Shown: in pieces, positions 47,508 to 59,862 of the stretch
Layout of the letters: every line of letters begins with the position of its first letter
Numbering within the stretch: the first letter of the stretch is position 1
Origin: Nemania diffusa
Taxonomy: Eukaryota > Ascomycota > Sordariomycetes > Xylariales > Xylariaceae
Length of the DNA stretch: 64,000 nucleotides
NCBI GenBank assembly: GCA_038501195.1
Contig: JBBPUQ010000011.1
Coordinates: 434,001 to 498,000 of the forward strand
Reading direction: 5' to 3'
The notes under the pieces: generated by a model
Database searches by the model: none
Seen by the model: the letters and a program-made list of their open reading frames with translations, nothing else
What the model was told of the DNA's origin: nothing
Translations under genes and position numbers: made by a program

Positions 47508-50477
47508 TTACCCGGAACTTGATGCCGCAGTCGAGTTTTTGTCCTCCTTTTTATAACCCTCAGGCGCCTCCCAAATAACATCATACTCACCCGAGAGCTT
47601 GAACACATGCGTCCCACTCCCCACATCGAAGACCTGATCATCCGCCCCCGGAATCGTAACCTCCGCCCTCGCATTCGGCGGCACAACGAGCTTCAGAACG
47701 AACCCCTCATCACCAACACTCCAGTCCGTCGACACGACCCCATACGGGCTCTGAAACGACCCCCTTGCCTCCGTCAACCCACCCCCCGGCACAGGCGCAA
47801 CCCGCACAGTCTTCCACCCCGGCTCAGCAGGCGCAAGCCCGCCAATCGTGCGGAACATCCAGTTCGCCACGGACCCGAAGGCATAGTGGTTAAACGACGT
47901 CATCATGTTCGGGTTGACCTCCCCGTCGGGCAGCAGGCTGTCCCACCGCTCCCACGTCGTCGTGCCGTTCATCACCACCTGGTACAGCCACGACGGCACC
48001 GTCGTCTGCTGCAGCATGCTGTAGAAGTCCGCCGTGAGGTTGTGCGCCGTCAGCGCCAGGCCCAGCAAGTGCGTGCCCGCGAAGCCCGTGCCGACCAGGT
48101 AATTATTGTCCGCGATTATCGTCGCCAGGCGCTGTGCCGCCGCTGCCGCAGCCGCCGCCGTGGGGAAGAGGTTGAAGTACAGGGAGAGCGCGAGGCCTGT
48201 CTGCGTCTCGTAGGCGAGGGTGCCGTTCGCGGCGATCCAGGCCGCCTGGTAGGCTGTTTTGAGAGTCGATACTGACGATGCGTAGTGCGCGGCGTCGGCG
48301 TCCAGCCCGAGCGCGGACGCCATCTGCGCCACGAGGCCCGTCACGTACACGAGGTAGGCGTCGGCGACGAGGGCGGACGAGGTCGTGGCGGCGCCGGGGT
48401 CGTCGCTCGGCGCTTTGGGATCCAGCCAGTCGCCGAACTGGAAGTAGCTGTGGTCCCAGAGGCCGTCGGGGCCGCGCGGGATGCCGCTGTCCACCCAGGC
48501 CTTGGCGCCGACGTACTGCGCGCGCAGCGCGGTGAGGTCGGCGGAGGTCTGGTATATGTTCCACGAGTTGCCGACGACTACGTCACCCCAGACGGCGGTT
48601 GGGTACACGGCTCCTACGCCGGGGACGTGGGGGACTACGACGGGGACGATGTCTGGGGGTGTTAGTTGCTTGCTGGCTTGGTTTACGCCTGGGGATTATG
48701 GGTAGGGGGGTGGGGGGGGGGGGGAGGCTTACTGTTGTTCTCGAGTTCTTCGGATACGACATCCTATTGTTCGGTTAGTATAGACAAGACGGAGCACTTG
48801 TAACGATGACTCGCCATGCTCTCGACAAATTAGCGAACACGAACCTTGAGCCAACCCCGCCAGAATCCCGCCGTGTCATACAGAAAGTTGGCCGTAGGCG
48901 AGAACGCGTGCGCGTCTCCCGTCCACCCGAGCCTCTCGTCGCGCTGGGGACAGTCGGTCGGGACGCTCATGAAATTTCCCTTCACTATCGCACAGCGTTA
49001 GTTAAGACATCAGCGACTAGCTGCAGACCGCGAGGGAAAACCAAGACAGGGACTTACGGCTCCACCAGATGTTCTGCACGAGTTTGTTCAGCAGCGCGTC
49101 GGACGTCTCGAAGTAGCCGGTGCGCTGCATGTCCGAGTGCACCACGATGGCCGTCACCGAGTTCTTGTCTAGTGGTGTCTGCGCCGTGGGCCAGTTGTCC
49201 ACTTGCACGAAGCGGAAGCCGTGGTACGTGAAGGTCGGCTCCCATACCTGTGGGCCGTTGCCCGTGAGGATGAGCGTGTCTGTTTGTTTCGCCGTTCGCA
49301 GCGGTGCCGTGGCGATCTCCCCGTTCTCGAGCACTAGGATTGGGCGTTAGTAGTTGGACGGTATGCAGCCAGTAGAAACACCATCTATCTGCTTACCTTC
49401 TACGTGAACCATCTTTATCGCCGTCCCGGCTGGTCCGCTGACGTTGAGACGGAGCCAACCGACGAGGTTCTGGCCAAAGTCTAAGACCGTGGCGCCAGAA
49501 GGAGTCGTTATGACCTCTTGCAGCTCGACCTCTTCCAAGCGCCGGATTGGCGGTCCGTCGGGTGCTGTTAGTCGGCCTAGGGGGGATCCTAGAGCTTTGA
49601 CACCAATCCATGTGGCGTTTTGAGGGGGCGTGAAATCCACGGTAGTCCAACCGGGCTGGTCATTCGCCGTGTCGTAGTACTCCCCATCATAGATCTCAGA
49701 GGTAGTGATAGCTCCGGTGCTCGATGTCCATGTCAAGTCTGTTGGGACCGTTTCCTGGCTTCCATCGGCATGGGTGACAACTAGCTGAGCAAAAGCACCT
49801 AAGGTATCGCCCCAGATATTCCTAGATGTGTCAAATCCAATGCGACCAGCATACCAACCTTCACCGACTTGGATACCGATGGAGTTTGCGCCACTCTGGA
49901 GGAGTTCCGTGACGTCGTATGTGTCGTAGACGAGCCGGTGGTTGTACGATTGCCAACCGGGAGCAAGGACAGCGTCCCCGACTCGCTCTCCATTAAGAAA
50001 AGCTTCATACAGTCCATAAGCAGTTATGTAGAGGCGTGCTGACGAGATTTGGTTGCCCAATGAGAACTCCTTGCGTAGAAGAATAGGCTGATGGGTCGCA
50101 TTCTGCTCCGTCGTCTTATTCGCAGCAATCATCTGCACCCCAGACCAATCCTCATCAGCTAGCAGCCCCGTCTCAACGGGGACGGCCTCCGACCAGTCAG
50201 TATCAATGCCACTGTCCTCGCCATAGGCCCTCACGCGAACAGTAGCCGACTCAGCAGAACTCAGCGCAACAGTCGGCCAGTCCACCAGCACCGACTCCGA
50301 CGACTCGAAGTCGAAGACAGTAGCTTTCCCCTGCTGAGACACCTCGATGCTATAGCCGCTCTGGGACCAGTTCCCCGCATTGCCCTCAAACTGCCATGAT
50401 ATCCGCGGACTCGCCTCGCCAATGCCGAAGGCGGTGCGGTGATGCTCGAACGAGACTTGAGATATCGATACTGCCAT
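47508..50477 (-). CDS. Glycoside hydrolase family 78, alpha-L-rhamnosidase
   Basis: Five exons are predicted: 50477-49397, 49333-49058, 48984-48845, 48763-48733 (only 31 nt) and 48652-47508 (890 aa), all phases agreeing. GH78 enzymes remove terminal alpha-L-rhamnose from plant glycosides and pectic rhamnogalacturonan. The N-terminal beta domains include LYITAYGLYEAFLNGERVGD and GEGWYAGRIGF. The catalytic (alpha/alpha)6 region begins at GNFMSVPTDCPQRDERLGWT with GDAHAF, where the acidic residues match the family's conserved site. It continues through GDWLDPKAPSDDPG and SFNHYAFGSVANWMF. No signal peptide is seen at MAVSISQVSFEHH, suggesting an intracellular form, as in many fungal GH78 proteins. 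The last exon is GC-rich. Intron 4 contains a long G run on the plus strand near 48708. Confidence 0.93.
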
Positions 50478-51566
50478 GAGTGCGTCAGTCTTCTCTCTCT
50501 CACTCTAGCTATACCACTCGCTCAGTCTATGTCGCGACACCTAGGCGATGAGCGATAGACTAGGGCAGAGACCTTGACCGACCTTTCGAATTGGCCTTCA
50601 TAGTATATTAAGTAGCGGCCGTGCTCTGCATTGTCTCGGTCTATAGTTCACCGAACGGCCTGGGGTAAGATTAGCCACTGAATCATTCCAACAATCCCGG
50701 CGGGTCTGCCGTAGCGGGCGGGGTAGAACGAGCCCTCTTCCAACTCACGGGGTCCGTTTCTCACAAACGAACGGTAGTATTTCCTCGTTCGTCTGCTTCG
50801 TGCGACCTAGCTGCGGAGATGCAGGTCATGAGAGGGTGGTCGTGGGCGACGCGCGAGCAGGGGATCGGCCCCCCGCATGCAATGCGCGGCCTTGACCGTG
50901 GCTGCGAGATTGAGACATCTTTCCCCCAATTTGCGATCTACGTCATAACATCGTGCGGGCAGGAATGCAGCAAAAAACTCGTCAATTGCTTCCTGTGCAT
51001 AGAGTTTGTTTGGGTAATTGGCTGCGAACTCGGTGTAAACATGGCTTGGCTTGGCGAAAACATGCCGCATGAAAATGCAACGCGCGCCGGAAGAATGCTG
51101 TAGTATTCGTATTCGTCGGCTGTCACTATTCCGAATAAGTGAGAACCATCCTGCCGTGTTATATAATGAATTCATTTCCAGGCCTTCTATGTAGCTTGTG
51201 AAGACAAGGGGTAGTATACATTTTCCCTCTGGTGAGCAATTGAAAAAAAAAAAAACCTACAATACAGCAGCCCCTTATGTTCATTCCTTCGCTCATATCG
51301 TATCATCTTCGTAGGTCGTCATCATCCCCTTGATCGGTCAACCCGTTCAATCAGACCCTGTGTGACCGTATATACTCCTGATCGATATATACAAGATTCC
51401 CATGCTGATCCATCCAATCCCGTCCCCCGCACGCCCCTGTCCCGTGTCACCCGCATGGAAAACAAATAAAAACTTAGGTAAACGAATTAAACGGTCTCCT
51501 CGAACATAAAAACCTCCGGGGGTATCAAAACACGCTCTTCAAATCCAAGGCTCTTGGTCCTCTTCG
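50478..51566. other. Promoter side of the rhamnosidase gene
   Basis: No gene is supported. A 13-base A run stands near 51243. Short open frames on both strands around 50810-51170 overlap each other and lack motifs. Confidence 0.5.
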
Positions 51567-52990
51567 TCACAGGGCGTGCATGCTGGCGTGGTAACTCGCG
51601 TCGTCCCGGGGCTCGCTGCTCGTCCTCTTCCCGTCGGCGGCGACGGGGTGCAGCGCGTGCTCCTCGTAGCCCGAGTTGGCCCCGGCGATGCCGCTGCCCG
51701 GCCGGCGCAGCAGCGTCTCGTCGTCGATGCGCTCGTAGTACGGCGATATCGGGTTCGTCTTGACGTGCGAGCTGCCCGTCGTGTCCGCGCCGCGCCCGCT
51801 CTTGTTCCGCGAGGCGCCGACGATCTTGCCCTTGATGAGGGGCGCGAAGGACGGCATGCACGCGCAGAGGATGCCCACGGCGTTCTCGGCCAGGTGCCAG
51901 AATAGGACGCCGGAGGAATACCAGGTGAGGTCGCCGAACCATAGGAGGGGTCTGTTGGAGGCGAAATTTACGACTGCGACGGTTTAAGTTAGTCTTGCCG
52001 CTATGACACAATTTGAATTTGGCTAGTGCAGAGCGAAAGCTAATTGCCGTCGTCTAGTGATGAAAAACAAGGAAATAGACTAGTGCATTGGTGAGAACGT
52101 ACCCCAGGTGTAAATAATCGTGCGCGTGATTCCAATAGCGACAACACTGTTTCCAAATTAGCCTTATTCCCCCGAAAATGCACGAAGAGCGTCACGGGGT
52201 ATACTCACAGCGAACCGAGGAAGAAGATCGATGCAACACCAAGCTTCTGTCTTGTAGGCATAACGAGCTGCCACAGATGCGGAACAGGCAGAATAAAGAT
52301 GATGATGTCCAGAATTAAGTCGGTAAATGCGAACGACAGGTAGAACGGCAGCACCATAACGCAACGGTCGCCATACTCCGACTCGAGCTTTTCCCACAGC
52401 GTCGACGGCGGGGAGCACTGGAAGGCGAGGGCGAAGACGTACGCGATGCCCCAGCCGGCCGTCAAGCCAATGACGATGTTGTTGAAGAGGATGAAGATGC
52501 GGACCCTAAAGATGCGGCGGAAGAAGAAAAGCACGGAGAGCTTGATGAGGCAAAGTCCGGCCGCCCCAATCACCTCGTACGCATACCTCGTCTTCTCGTA
52601 AACGGTGAGCTGCGGCGTATGGCCCGGCAAGCCATTCTCGTCGAGCTGCTGATGGCCCCCCAAGCCTCCGGCCGTGGCGGCTAAAAAAACACAAGCGAGA
52701 TCATGTCAGCCTGGAGACGCCCGCGCAGGGTGGGATTGGGGGGGTCTGTGGAACGTAGCATAGGCCGGGTTCAACGTACCGATGATCTGCACGATGGCGA
52801 TGGCGACGCACATCACCACGGCCGGGATGGCCAGCCAGTCGTCGATGCCCAGGCGGGCGGCCGTGCTCAGGCGCGCGTAGAAGCGGAGCGTCACCGCCGC
52901 CACGGGCACGATGATGAAGAGGATGCCCGTGCCGATGAGCACCGACGACGGGTATGGGTTGTAACTCGGCTCGTAGTAGGGGTTACTCAT
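51567..52990 (-). CDS. Rhodopsin-domain (SAT4 family) integral membrane protein
   Basis: Four exons are predicted: 52990-52780, 52680-52209, 52146-52103 and 51973-51567 (377 aa), phases consistent, with introns of 99, 62 and 129 nt. It has the seven hydrophobic segments and conserved pattern of the fungal SAT4/rhodopsin-domain family: VTLRFYARLSTAARLGIDDW (segment 2 and the DDW loop), GLCLIKLSVLFFFRRIFRVR, CSPPSTLWEKLE, DLILDIIIFILPVPHLWQL, and a final ACMPSFAPLIKG. The tail is polar. Members are plasma-membrane proteins of largely unknown function; some carry CFEM domains and act in surface sensing, but no CFEM is present here. Length is normal. Confidence 0.9.
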
Positions 52991-54856
52991 CTTGCCGGTT
53001 TGTTCGAGAGATCGCGAGGTATGTGGTGTTGTTGTCTCGTTTAGGCGCCGGCCGGAGATAGATGACGGCGTTTATTGGGCGGGAAAAAGGCGAATTTATG
53101 AGACACCGATATGGTCAAGTTCCAGCTTGTTTATAGTCGCTGCCCTACCTAATCCCGAGCCGTCCGCCGAGCGATTTTACCAACTTGATCGTGAGTTCTA
53201 GCACACCATGCACATTGAGGCGGCGAGCATGGTATTCTTGAGGGGATATGGTGTGGAACATGCGCGGGGTGTAATGGTTATGGGTTACGGGCGAGAATAG
53301 GACAACATATGTACGGTACCATGGTCGATCGAGTGCCTGCGTGCATGATAGGTATGGCAGTTCGTCAGCCACTCGACGAGCGTCTAAAATATCACCACCT
53401 TGATATCCTACAAGTACCGTCTTCCCTTACTACCTAACACGTTTCTCTCTGGGTCACGCTAGCTCATATCACTAAGGGCATATACCTCGACTAAGATGCA
53501 AATCCGTTAAGGGCATTGCGGTATAGTCCCCGATGTCACTGTACGAGACTTTCTAAACCCACCTATAAGTGGCGAAACAGAAAGGATGAGTCCTGGTACA
53601 AGGGCTATGTTAGAGTGCCGATCAAGGGCTACGAATGTACTGGAAGTACTCGATGCCGGGAGGTGCCGTAAGTTAGTAGTGGTATTAGGGAGAGTAACGA
53701 AGCTAGCTAAGGGCCGAGGGGACTTATGTAGATACTTGGAATCATGGGTTCAAGTGTGGAAATAATATGGGACACTAGGGATTATACTATACTTAGAAAG
53801 GTATCATTGCGAGAAGTGCCCCTCGGCACATCTTCATGACGGTGAGAAGCGGGCAACTACACAAACAGCCAAGGTTGCTGTCGCCGACACCGTCTGATGA
53901 AAACGGGGCATGTGTCAGCGTTGCATTAGAAATGGAGGTTCTCAACAACGTCGCAGAGCGAACTACAGATTCAGGGACCTTGTTGTACAAAGTGTCTTGG
54001 TCATGCAGTCATCGCAGCTATTCCTCACTAGGCATATGATATATCACGCAAGGAATTCGGTAGCTTGAAATGGCATAATTCAACTACTAAGGATCTTGGC
54101 ACTGTGTTTACCGGGATTCTATAAGCACACTAGACTAGTTAAGTTTAGTGTAACCTATGACTTTAAGAGGCCAGTTTGATCTCCCTCTTGCTGTCACATC
54201 AGCAATTACGAAATGGAACCCGAACCCCACGCCGCTTCAATAGAGTTTTGACGCTATGGGATGGATATTATATAGGTATTGTTGAAAGTCATATACCGGT
54301 GGATCAATTAACTAGTGGAATTGTTAACACATACGAGTGTAACCTCGTAGTTATTCTCTCCATTTTGCTGAGATAAGAAGGATCCTATGGCTTTAAATGG
54401 GTGTGCTGATCTAGCGCAAATGAGGGCCTTCCCTTGCGTTGAGTGGCATTGTGGGATTTGACTAAGTGGGTTAGTATTTGTAATGTATGATACACTATGT
54501 GGTTGGAATTGCACTCTCTCATCTATGATATCTGTAGGTGGTCCACATCCTCTTTATTACATCAAGTTATATATGGAAATATCGAATATAGATACTTGAT
54601 GCAAGGAAAACGTTTAGATGTATGATATGCAACCTATACGTACGAAGTAGAATTAACCTGCAGCTACGTTAACATCTACCAATTTAGTTTAGGTTAACCA
54701 AGGGTCGGAGCTCACTCCCATCTAGGGAGAGGAATATCGTCTTATTTCTAGTATACATGTAAATATTAAAACTCTAAAAACAGGATAAACCTCCCTTTTC
54801 TTGTATTTCCCGGGTAATCATACGAGTCACGGGGTGGGAAGACCGAGATAGTGAAT
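52991..54856. other. Divergent intergenic region
   Basis: About 1.9 kb between the SAT4-type gene and the FAD monooxygenase, with no supported gene. The right half (54380-54830) is AT-rich. Short open frames near 53793-54039 and 54176-54376 lack motifs. Confidence 0.5.
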
Positions 54857-56302
54857 ATGTCGTACCCCGGATTTCAGTCTAATTTCCATGTTTGCATCAT
54901 CGGAGGGGGCGTTGTCGGTCTTGCTGGTGGAATTCTCCTCCGCCGCCAAGGTTTCAGGGTGACCGTTCTTGAAAGAGATCCAACACTTCAAACTGTGAGT
55001 GCAGTCTCCCCAAACTCGCTGGTCTTGCGCTAAAGGGACGACTTCATACCGGGGCAGGAATCCAGCTACATCCCAATGCGGTGCGGGTGTTGCAAGAGAT
55101 CGGGGTTTTTGAGAAGATGATGGCAAAGTCTATTGCCCCATTGTCTATTATTCTGAAATCGTACAGCACCGGCCAGGTCCTCCATACACAGGACCTTACG
55201 GAGCCGGCCAAGAAGTATGGTGCCCCGTTGCTCACATTGCACCGGGCCCATCTTCGCCAGGTACTCTATGACGAAGCCATTGCCTATGGTGTGACAATCA
55301 GACATGGCATCAAGATCAACGTGGCTGGGGTCGATCTTATCAATGGAAATCTGAAACTGGCCGATACAAATGAGACGATACACGCTGACCTCTTCATTGG
55401 AGCGGATGGCGGGGAATCAGTCGTCAGGTCCGCTCTTCTGGGACGTAAACCAGAGGCTATTCCTCATGGTAAGATTGTTCATCGCATATTGATACAAGAA
55501 GAAGACATCATTGCTCGACCACATCTAAAGTATCTGGTCGAGAAACCGAATATCATTGTATGGCTAGGGCCGGAATGCGAGGCAGTTACTTACGGCCTTG
55601 ATGGTGTCTTCAATATTGCGTTTACGTGGCCATGGTCAAGAGCTCCCGAAGACTTGTTCTTTGGTGCGCAGTCTGTCGACCTCGATGACTTCCGCGCAAA
55701 GCTCGGAAATTGGGAACCCGACCTCCGTGAGATTCTCAGTCTCGGCACAAGCTGTCTACGCTGGATGTTCTTCGAGCCAGTAGCCGATGATGAGAAAACT
55801 CCATGGGTTGACGAGGGGGGCAAGTTCTGTATAGTAGGCGACGCAGCTCACCGAGGTCTGCCGTATCTGTAAGTTTACGTCTTCCTCCTTTTCAACTTAC
55901 GTGGGGGGCTTGGTCTACGATCGAGAGTTAACAAGTCCGTAACTCCTTTCTAGAGGACAAGGTGCAGCAGCAGGGATTGAATCAGTTTCTACGCTTGCAG
56001 AACTGCTCGGCAAGGCCAAGAACCAAGATCAGGTACACGAGGGCCTAAGTATCTACCAGCGCCTGCGAAAGGAACGGACTGGGCATGTCATCAGGGCCAC
56101 TCTGAAAACTGGCGAGATATGGCAGATGGCCGACGGCCCTCTCAAAGAAGAGCGCGACAGACAGTTTCTACACGAGACCCCCACCGTTGGCTACCCAAAT
56201 CCGTTAGCAGATCCGTTCTTTCAGGAGTGGCTATGGGGGTTTGAGGCCACCCGGACAGCTAATGAAGCATGGGAAGCGCACCAGACGGAACGGAATTCCT
56301 GA
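54857..56302 (+). CDS. FAD-dependent monooxygenase (salicylate-hydroxylase type)
   Basis: Three exons are predicted: 54857-54994, 55036-55868 and 55954-56302 (439 aa). All three family motifs are present: the dinucleotide fold VCIIGGGVVGLAGGILLRRQ at the N-terminus, the DG motif IGADGGESVVRSALLG mid-protein, and the FAD-ribityl motif GDAAHRGLPYLGQGAAAGIE. Intron 1 would be only 41 nt (GTGAGT...TAAAG), short even for a fungus, but the flanking coding sequence requires it. Intron 2 is 85 nt. Group A flavin monooxygenases hydroxylate or epoxidise small aromatic or isoprenoid substrates using NAD(P)H. There is no membrane helix at the C-terminus. The stop is only 38 bp before the large palindrome, so the 3' UTR is probably interrupted by it. 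Confidence 0.88.
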
Positions 56303-56340
56303 TTCCCGCTCAAACATGTAGAAACTAGGCAATAGAAGCC

Positions 56341-57183
56341 AATAAGATAACCACCCCCCTCACGGGCCACCCCCTCGTGGGCCACTTTGGGTTAGGCTTA
56401 GCGTATAAAATCGAATAAAATAGTAAAAAAGGTGGGACTAGCGCTACAATAGGTAACAGTAATTTATATTTAAAGAAAAAAATAAGAAAAAATAAAATAT
56501 ATAATATAATTATTTATTATAATATATTTAAAAAGTAGTATAGTTTTTCCGAGAAACGCTAGTTTTGAAAACTAGTCCAAAAACGGCTATTTATAGTATT
56601 TTAGCCCTACATTTAAAATATAAGCTTATAAATAGCTATTATATTTTATTTAATTTTTGTTTTATTTATTATATTTTTATTATAGTTATTATTTAAATAT
56701 AAGCTGTAAATCTATTGATATTTTTAGTACTTTTAGTATTTATTTTATGTGTAAAAATTTGAAATTTTTGTCTCACCTGTTTTTACTATATTTTTACATA
56801 TAAAGTAAATACCGAAAAAAACAGTAAATTTATAGCGTATATTTAAATAATAACTATAATAAAAATATAATAAATAAAACAAAAATTAAATAAAATATAA
56901 TAGCTATTTATAAGCTTATGTTTTAAATGTGGGGCTAAAATACTATAAATAGCTGTTTTTGGACTAGTTTTTAAAACTGGCGTTTCTTAGAAAAACTATA
57001 CTACTTTTTAAATATATTATAATAAATAATTATATTATATATTTTATTTTTTCTTATTTTTTTCTTTAAATATAAATTACTGTTACCTATTGTAGCGCTA
57101 GTCCCACCTTTTTTACTATTTTATTCGATTTTATACGCTAAGCCTAACCCAAAGTGGCCCGTGAGGGGGGTGGTTATCTTATT
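56341..57183. mobile_element. 843-bp AT-rich palindrome (MITE/foldback-like element)
   Basis: The two arms are near-perfect inverted copies. The left end AATAAGATAACCACCCCCCT matches the reverse complement of the right end at 57183. Inside the ends come TTTGGGTTAGGCTTAGCGTA, GGTGGGACTAGCGCTACAAT and long A/T tracts. The arms run to an imperfect centre near 56760-56790. The left arm has an extra 15-bp copy of the CCCCTCGTGGGCCAC-type sequence at about 56371-56385. A TA dinucleotide stands outside AGATAACC on both sides, compatible with a TA-targeting (Tc1/mariner-type) non-autonomous element. There is no open frame. Confidence 0.85.
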
Positions 57184-58378
57184 AAGAGTATGGGTTGCAA
57201 CCGTTTCACTCCACTTTATAGGACGAACTGCTTAGGGGGGAACTGCATCTCCTAGTGTACATACCTACATGCATTCGTATTTATCCGATTATATTATATC
57301 TATGGTTAACTACCTCCCTGATTTTCGACATATACAGCCACATGGCTAAGGATGTAGCTAACTGGTTGATCCACTCTAGATAACACCTTTGAAAGGGACT
57401 CTAAACTCCAATAAGATACAAAGCCCGTTGAAGAAAGGGAGAAAATTTTTAGGTATTGAAAACGCAACTCTCATCACGCCACTAATTCCCTTGGTTTCTC
57501 GAGCTTAGTTGCGTACACCGAGTTTTCAGTTGCTTTCCCCAATCCCGTAGTTACACAATCGTTTAATCTCGGTTCGGACCATGACAATCGGCAGGGTTGG
57601 TAGAGTACTTCCATATCGGGTTTACGGCCGAGACTCTGATAAAGCCATCGATCTCTCGACAAGGGCCATCTGGTTCGCCAAGAATGGCTCCGCGATACAA
57701 CCATGTAGATAGCTATCGCATAATCCCGCAGGCCTGGTAAGTACCATACGTACGTTGGCATACTAGCCCGGGGTTTGAGACGATCCTACGATGTGGAGTT
57801 AGAGTACCAACCAGGAATTCCGCCAGTGCTTAGTTCGCTCTCGTTGTTGAAAACCCGGAATTACGTCTCTGTTAGGTAAGTTTCCTTCGGTTAAACAAGT
57901 ACGGCTTTTGGGTGCTACGCTAGATCAATCGGGTTATTTCCCGCATATGTTACGGTAGCTAGGGTTGTTCGCTTATTCATCATCATCCCTCCATCCCCGC
58001 ACGCGCCGGGATTAACAAGATGCGCCACTATCTAGATACGCGCGGAAGCAAGTAATCCGCCAAGCGAGGGGTTTTGGAGGATGCGCCAGGGGACCATGCA
58101 CTGGTAATGCGCCACGTGGAGCGCGTCGACAAAACTTGGAACGATCGAATGCAAGGGGCACGATTTATGAAAGCACATATACCGACCAACTCGGAAGGTG
58201 GCTTAGTTATGTGGTATATCAATCTCGTTGCTATGAGTAGTGCCTGTCTTAATACAGGGCAGGTTTACGCTAGCAGAGTCAAATCACTATCTGCAGCAAG
58301 GAACCGAGTGAATTGATTGTCTTCATATTAATGTCTTACATTTCAACTAGCTTGAAAACTCTATTCGACCCTTCTCCC
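57184..58378. other. Intergenic region after the palindrome
   Basis: No gene is recognised. Open frames at 57474-57761 (minus) and 58074-58316 (plus) lack domain features and start codon context. Confidence 0.5.
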
Positions 58379-59862
58379 TCATGATAGAGGAAACCATTGG
58401 TTGAGGCGCTTGTAAGGGTCGTACTTCTTTTTCAGTAGTTTCAGCTGAGATAAACTAGACCCGTATATCTGAGCCAACGATTCATCTCCATGTGCGAAAT
58501 TGACGTAACTAAAAAAAAAAGTCAGCGTGGAATTAGATGTGCGGTAATTGAAAGTGAAACATACGAGCTGGGACTGCTAGTTCCTGCGGAGGCGGTCCAG
58601 TAGCTTCTGACTTGCTCGCCCCATGCAATAGCGGCCGCGTCAATGCTCGAGCTAGTATACCACGGGATGGCGATCGCGTAGCACTTGATGTCACGGAAAG
58701 GGTACGATGTAGAGCCATCGCTCTGTACAGACTTAGCTGTCGCTGTTGTTGGGTAACACTCAGTTAAGATAGTCGTTTGATTGGCCTCCGTGTACGAGTT
58801 GAAGAACTCCGTGTATGCGTTCCAGACATTGCGCCACGCGGTGGGCACCATCGTCTTAATTCCAACTGTGTAGGACGGCTTCCGTCCACCGTCGGTGCAG
58901 AACGGATCTCCGGCGGTATTCCACGTGTTGTAAGGGATCACCTCCGTGGTGTCTAAAATCGAACCGATATTTAGGATAGACGCAAACTTTTGCCTTCCTA
59001 CTTCCTCGGTACCGAGGTAGAAGGGCAGGAAGATGACACCCGGCTTGCCGTCGAGAGGAGAGGCCGTGAAGTAGATGTCCATCTGCATGGCCGGCTCTAG
59101 CGTGAGCTGATCGATAGCCGTAATAACTTGTTCGATCTGGCTCTCGTTGAAAAACACAAGGCCAGTCCAAGCAGTGTTCTGGGCTTGCGGTATAGCTCGG
59201 CTTTTATAAGTGGCCGAGGTGACAACACCAAAGTTGGCACCGGCACCTGTTAAAGCCCACCATAGTTGAGGGTCGCTTTTAGGAGTGACGGTCTTTTTGG
59301 CTCCCGTGGCATCGACCATGTTAACGCTGATGAGGTTGTCGATATTTAGACCGTAAGTGCCTTGAGTCCTGCTAAGTCCGCCACCGAGGGTTGCGCCAAG
59401 CAGACTAACACAGTTGCAGGTGCTGACTGATACGCGCGCGCTATTGTTCCAGGCGGCATTGATCATGTCTGCGTTCGTAACGCCGGCCTGGAAGGTCACC
59501 TGGGTCTTGTTTTTGTTGAAGGTGATAGTCTTAAGTTGGGAGACATCAATGATGATGCCACTCGAGTTGAGGTTGAAGGTGTCTGCCCATCCGTTCCCGC
59601 CACTTTGGACTAAAAAGGGGGTGTTCGTCTTGCTGGCCGCCGTGATGATCTTTGCAACGTCATTCTCGTTGCCAACTGTAACAACTGCGCCGGCACTGGG
59701 GGCCGCATAGTCGCTCCATCGCTGGTTTTCTCCGGTGCATTGGATCGTAGTTGAAGACGAGACGCTCGCCTGAACCAAGGCGACCCATTTACCAGTACAG
59801 CTTGAGGTAGATAAGCCTAGGCCAAAAAGGCCCGCGCCAATGAGGAGCTGCTTGACATGCAT
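58379..59862 (-). CDS. Secreted FAD-linked oxidase, berberine-bridge-enzyme type
   Basis: Two exons are predicted: 59862-58565 and 58508-58379 (475 aa), joined by a 56-nt intron with donor GTATGT. A signal peptide is likely (MHVKQLLIGAGLFGLGLSTS). The PCMH-type FAD domain spans about residues 50-220: PFLVQSGGNGWADTF and CVSLLGATLGGGLSR. The second exon gives the C-terminal BBE motif YVNFAHGD and ends KKKYDPYKRLNQWFPLS. BBE-like enzymes oxidise alcohols, sugars or alkaloid/terpenoid intermediates. The histidine normally bound to the flavin (SGGH) is Asn here, while the second site (C-N-C before VSLLG) has cysteine. Several N-glycosylation sequons (NNS, NSS, NKT) fit secretion. Confidence 0.88.

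Noticed and set aside
47607..48665. Long plus-strand frames over the rhamnosidase
   Set aside because: Arg/Pro-rich shadows of the GC-rich GH78 last exon.
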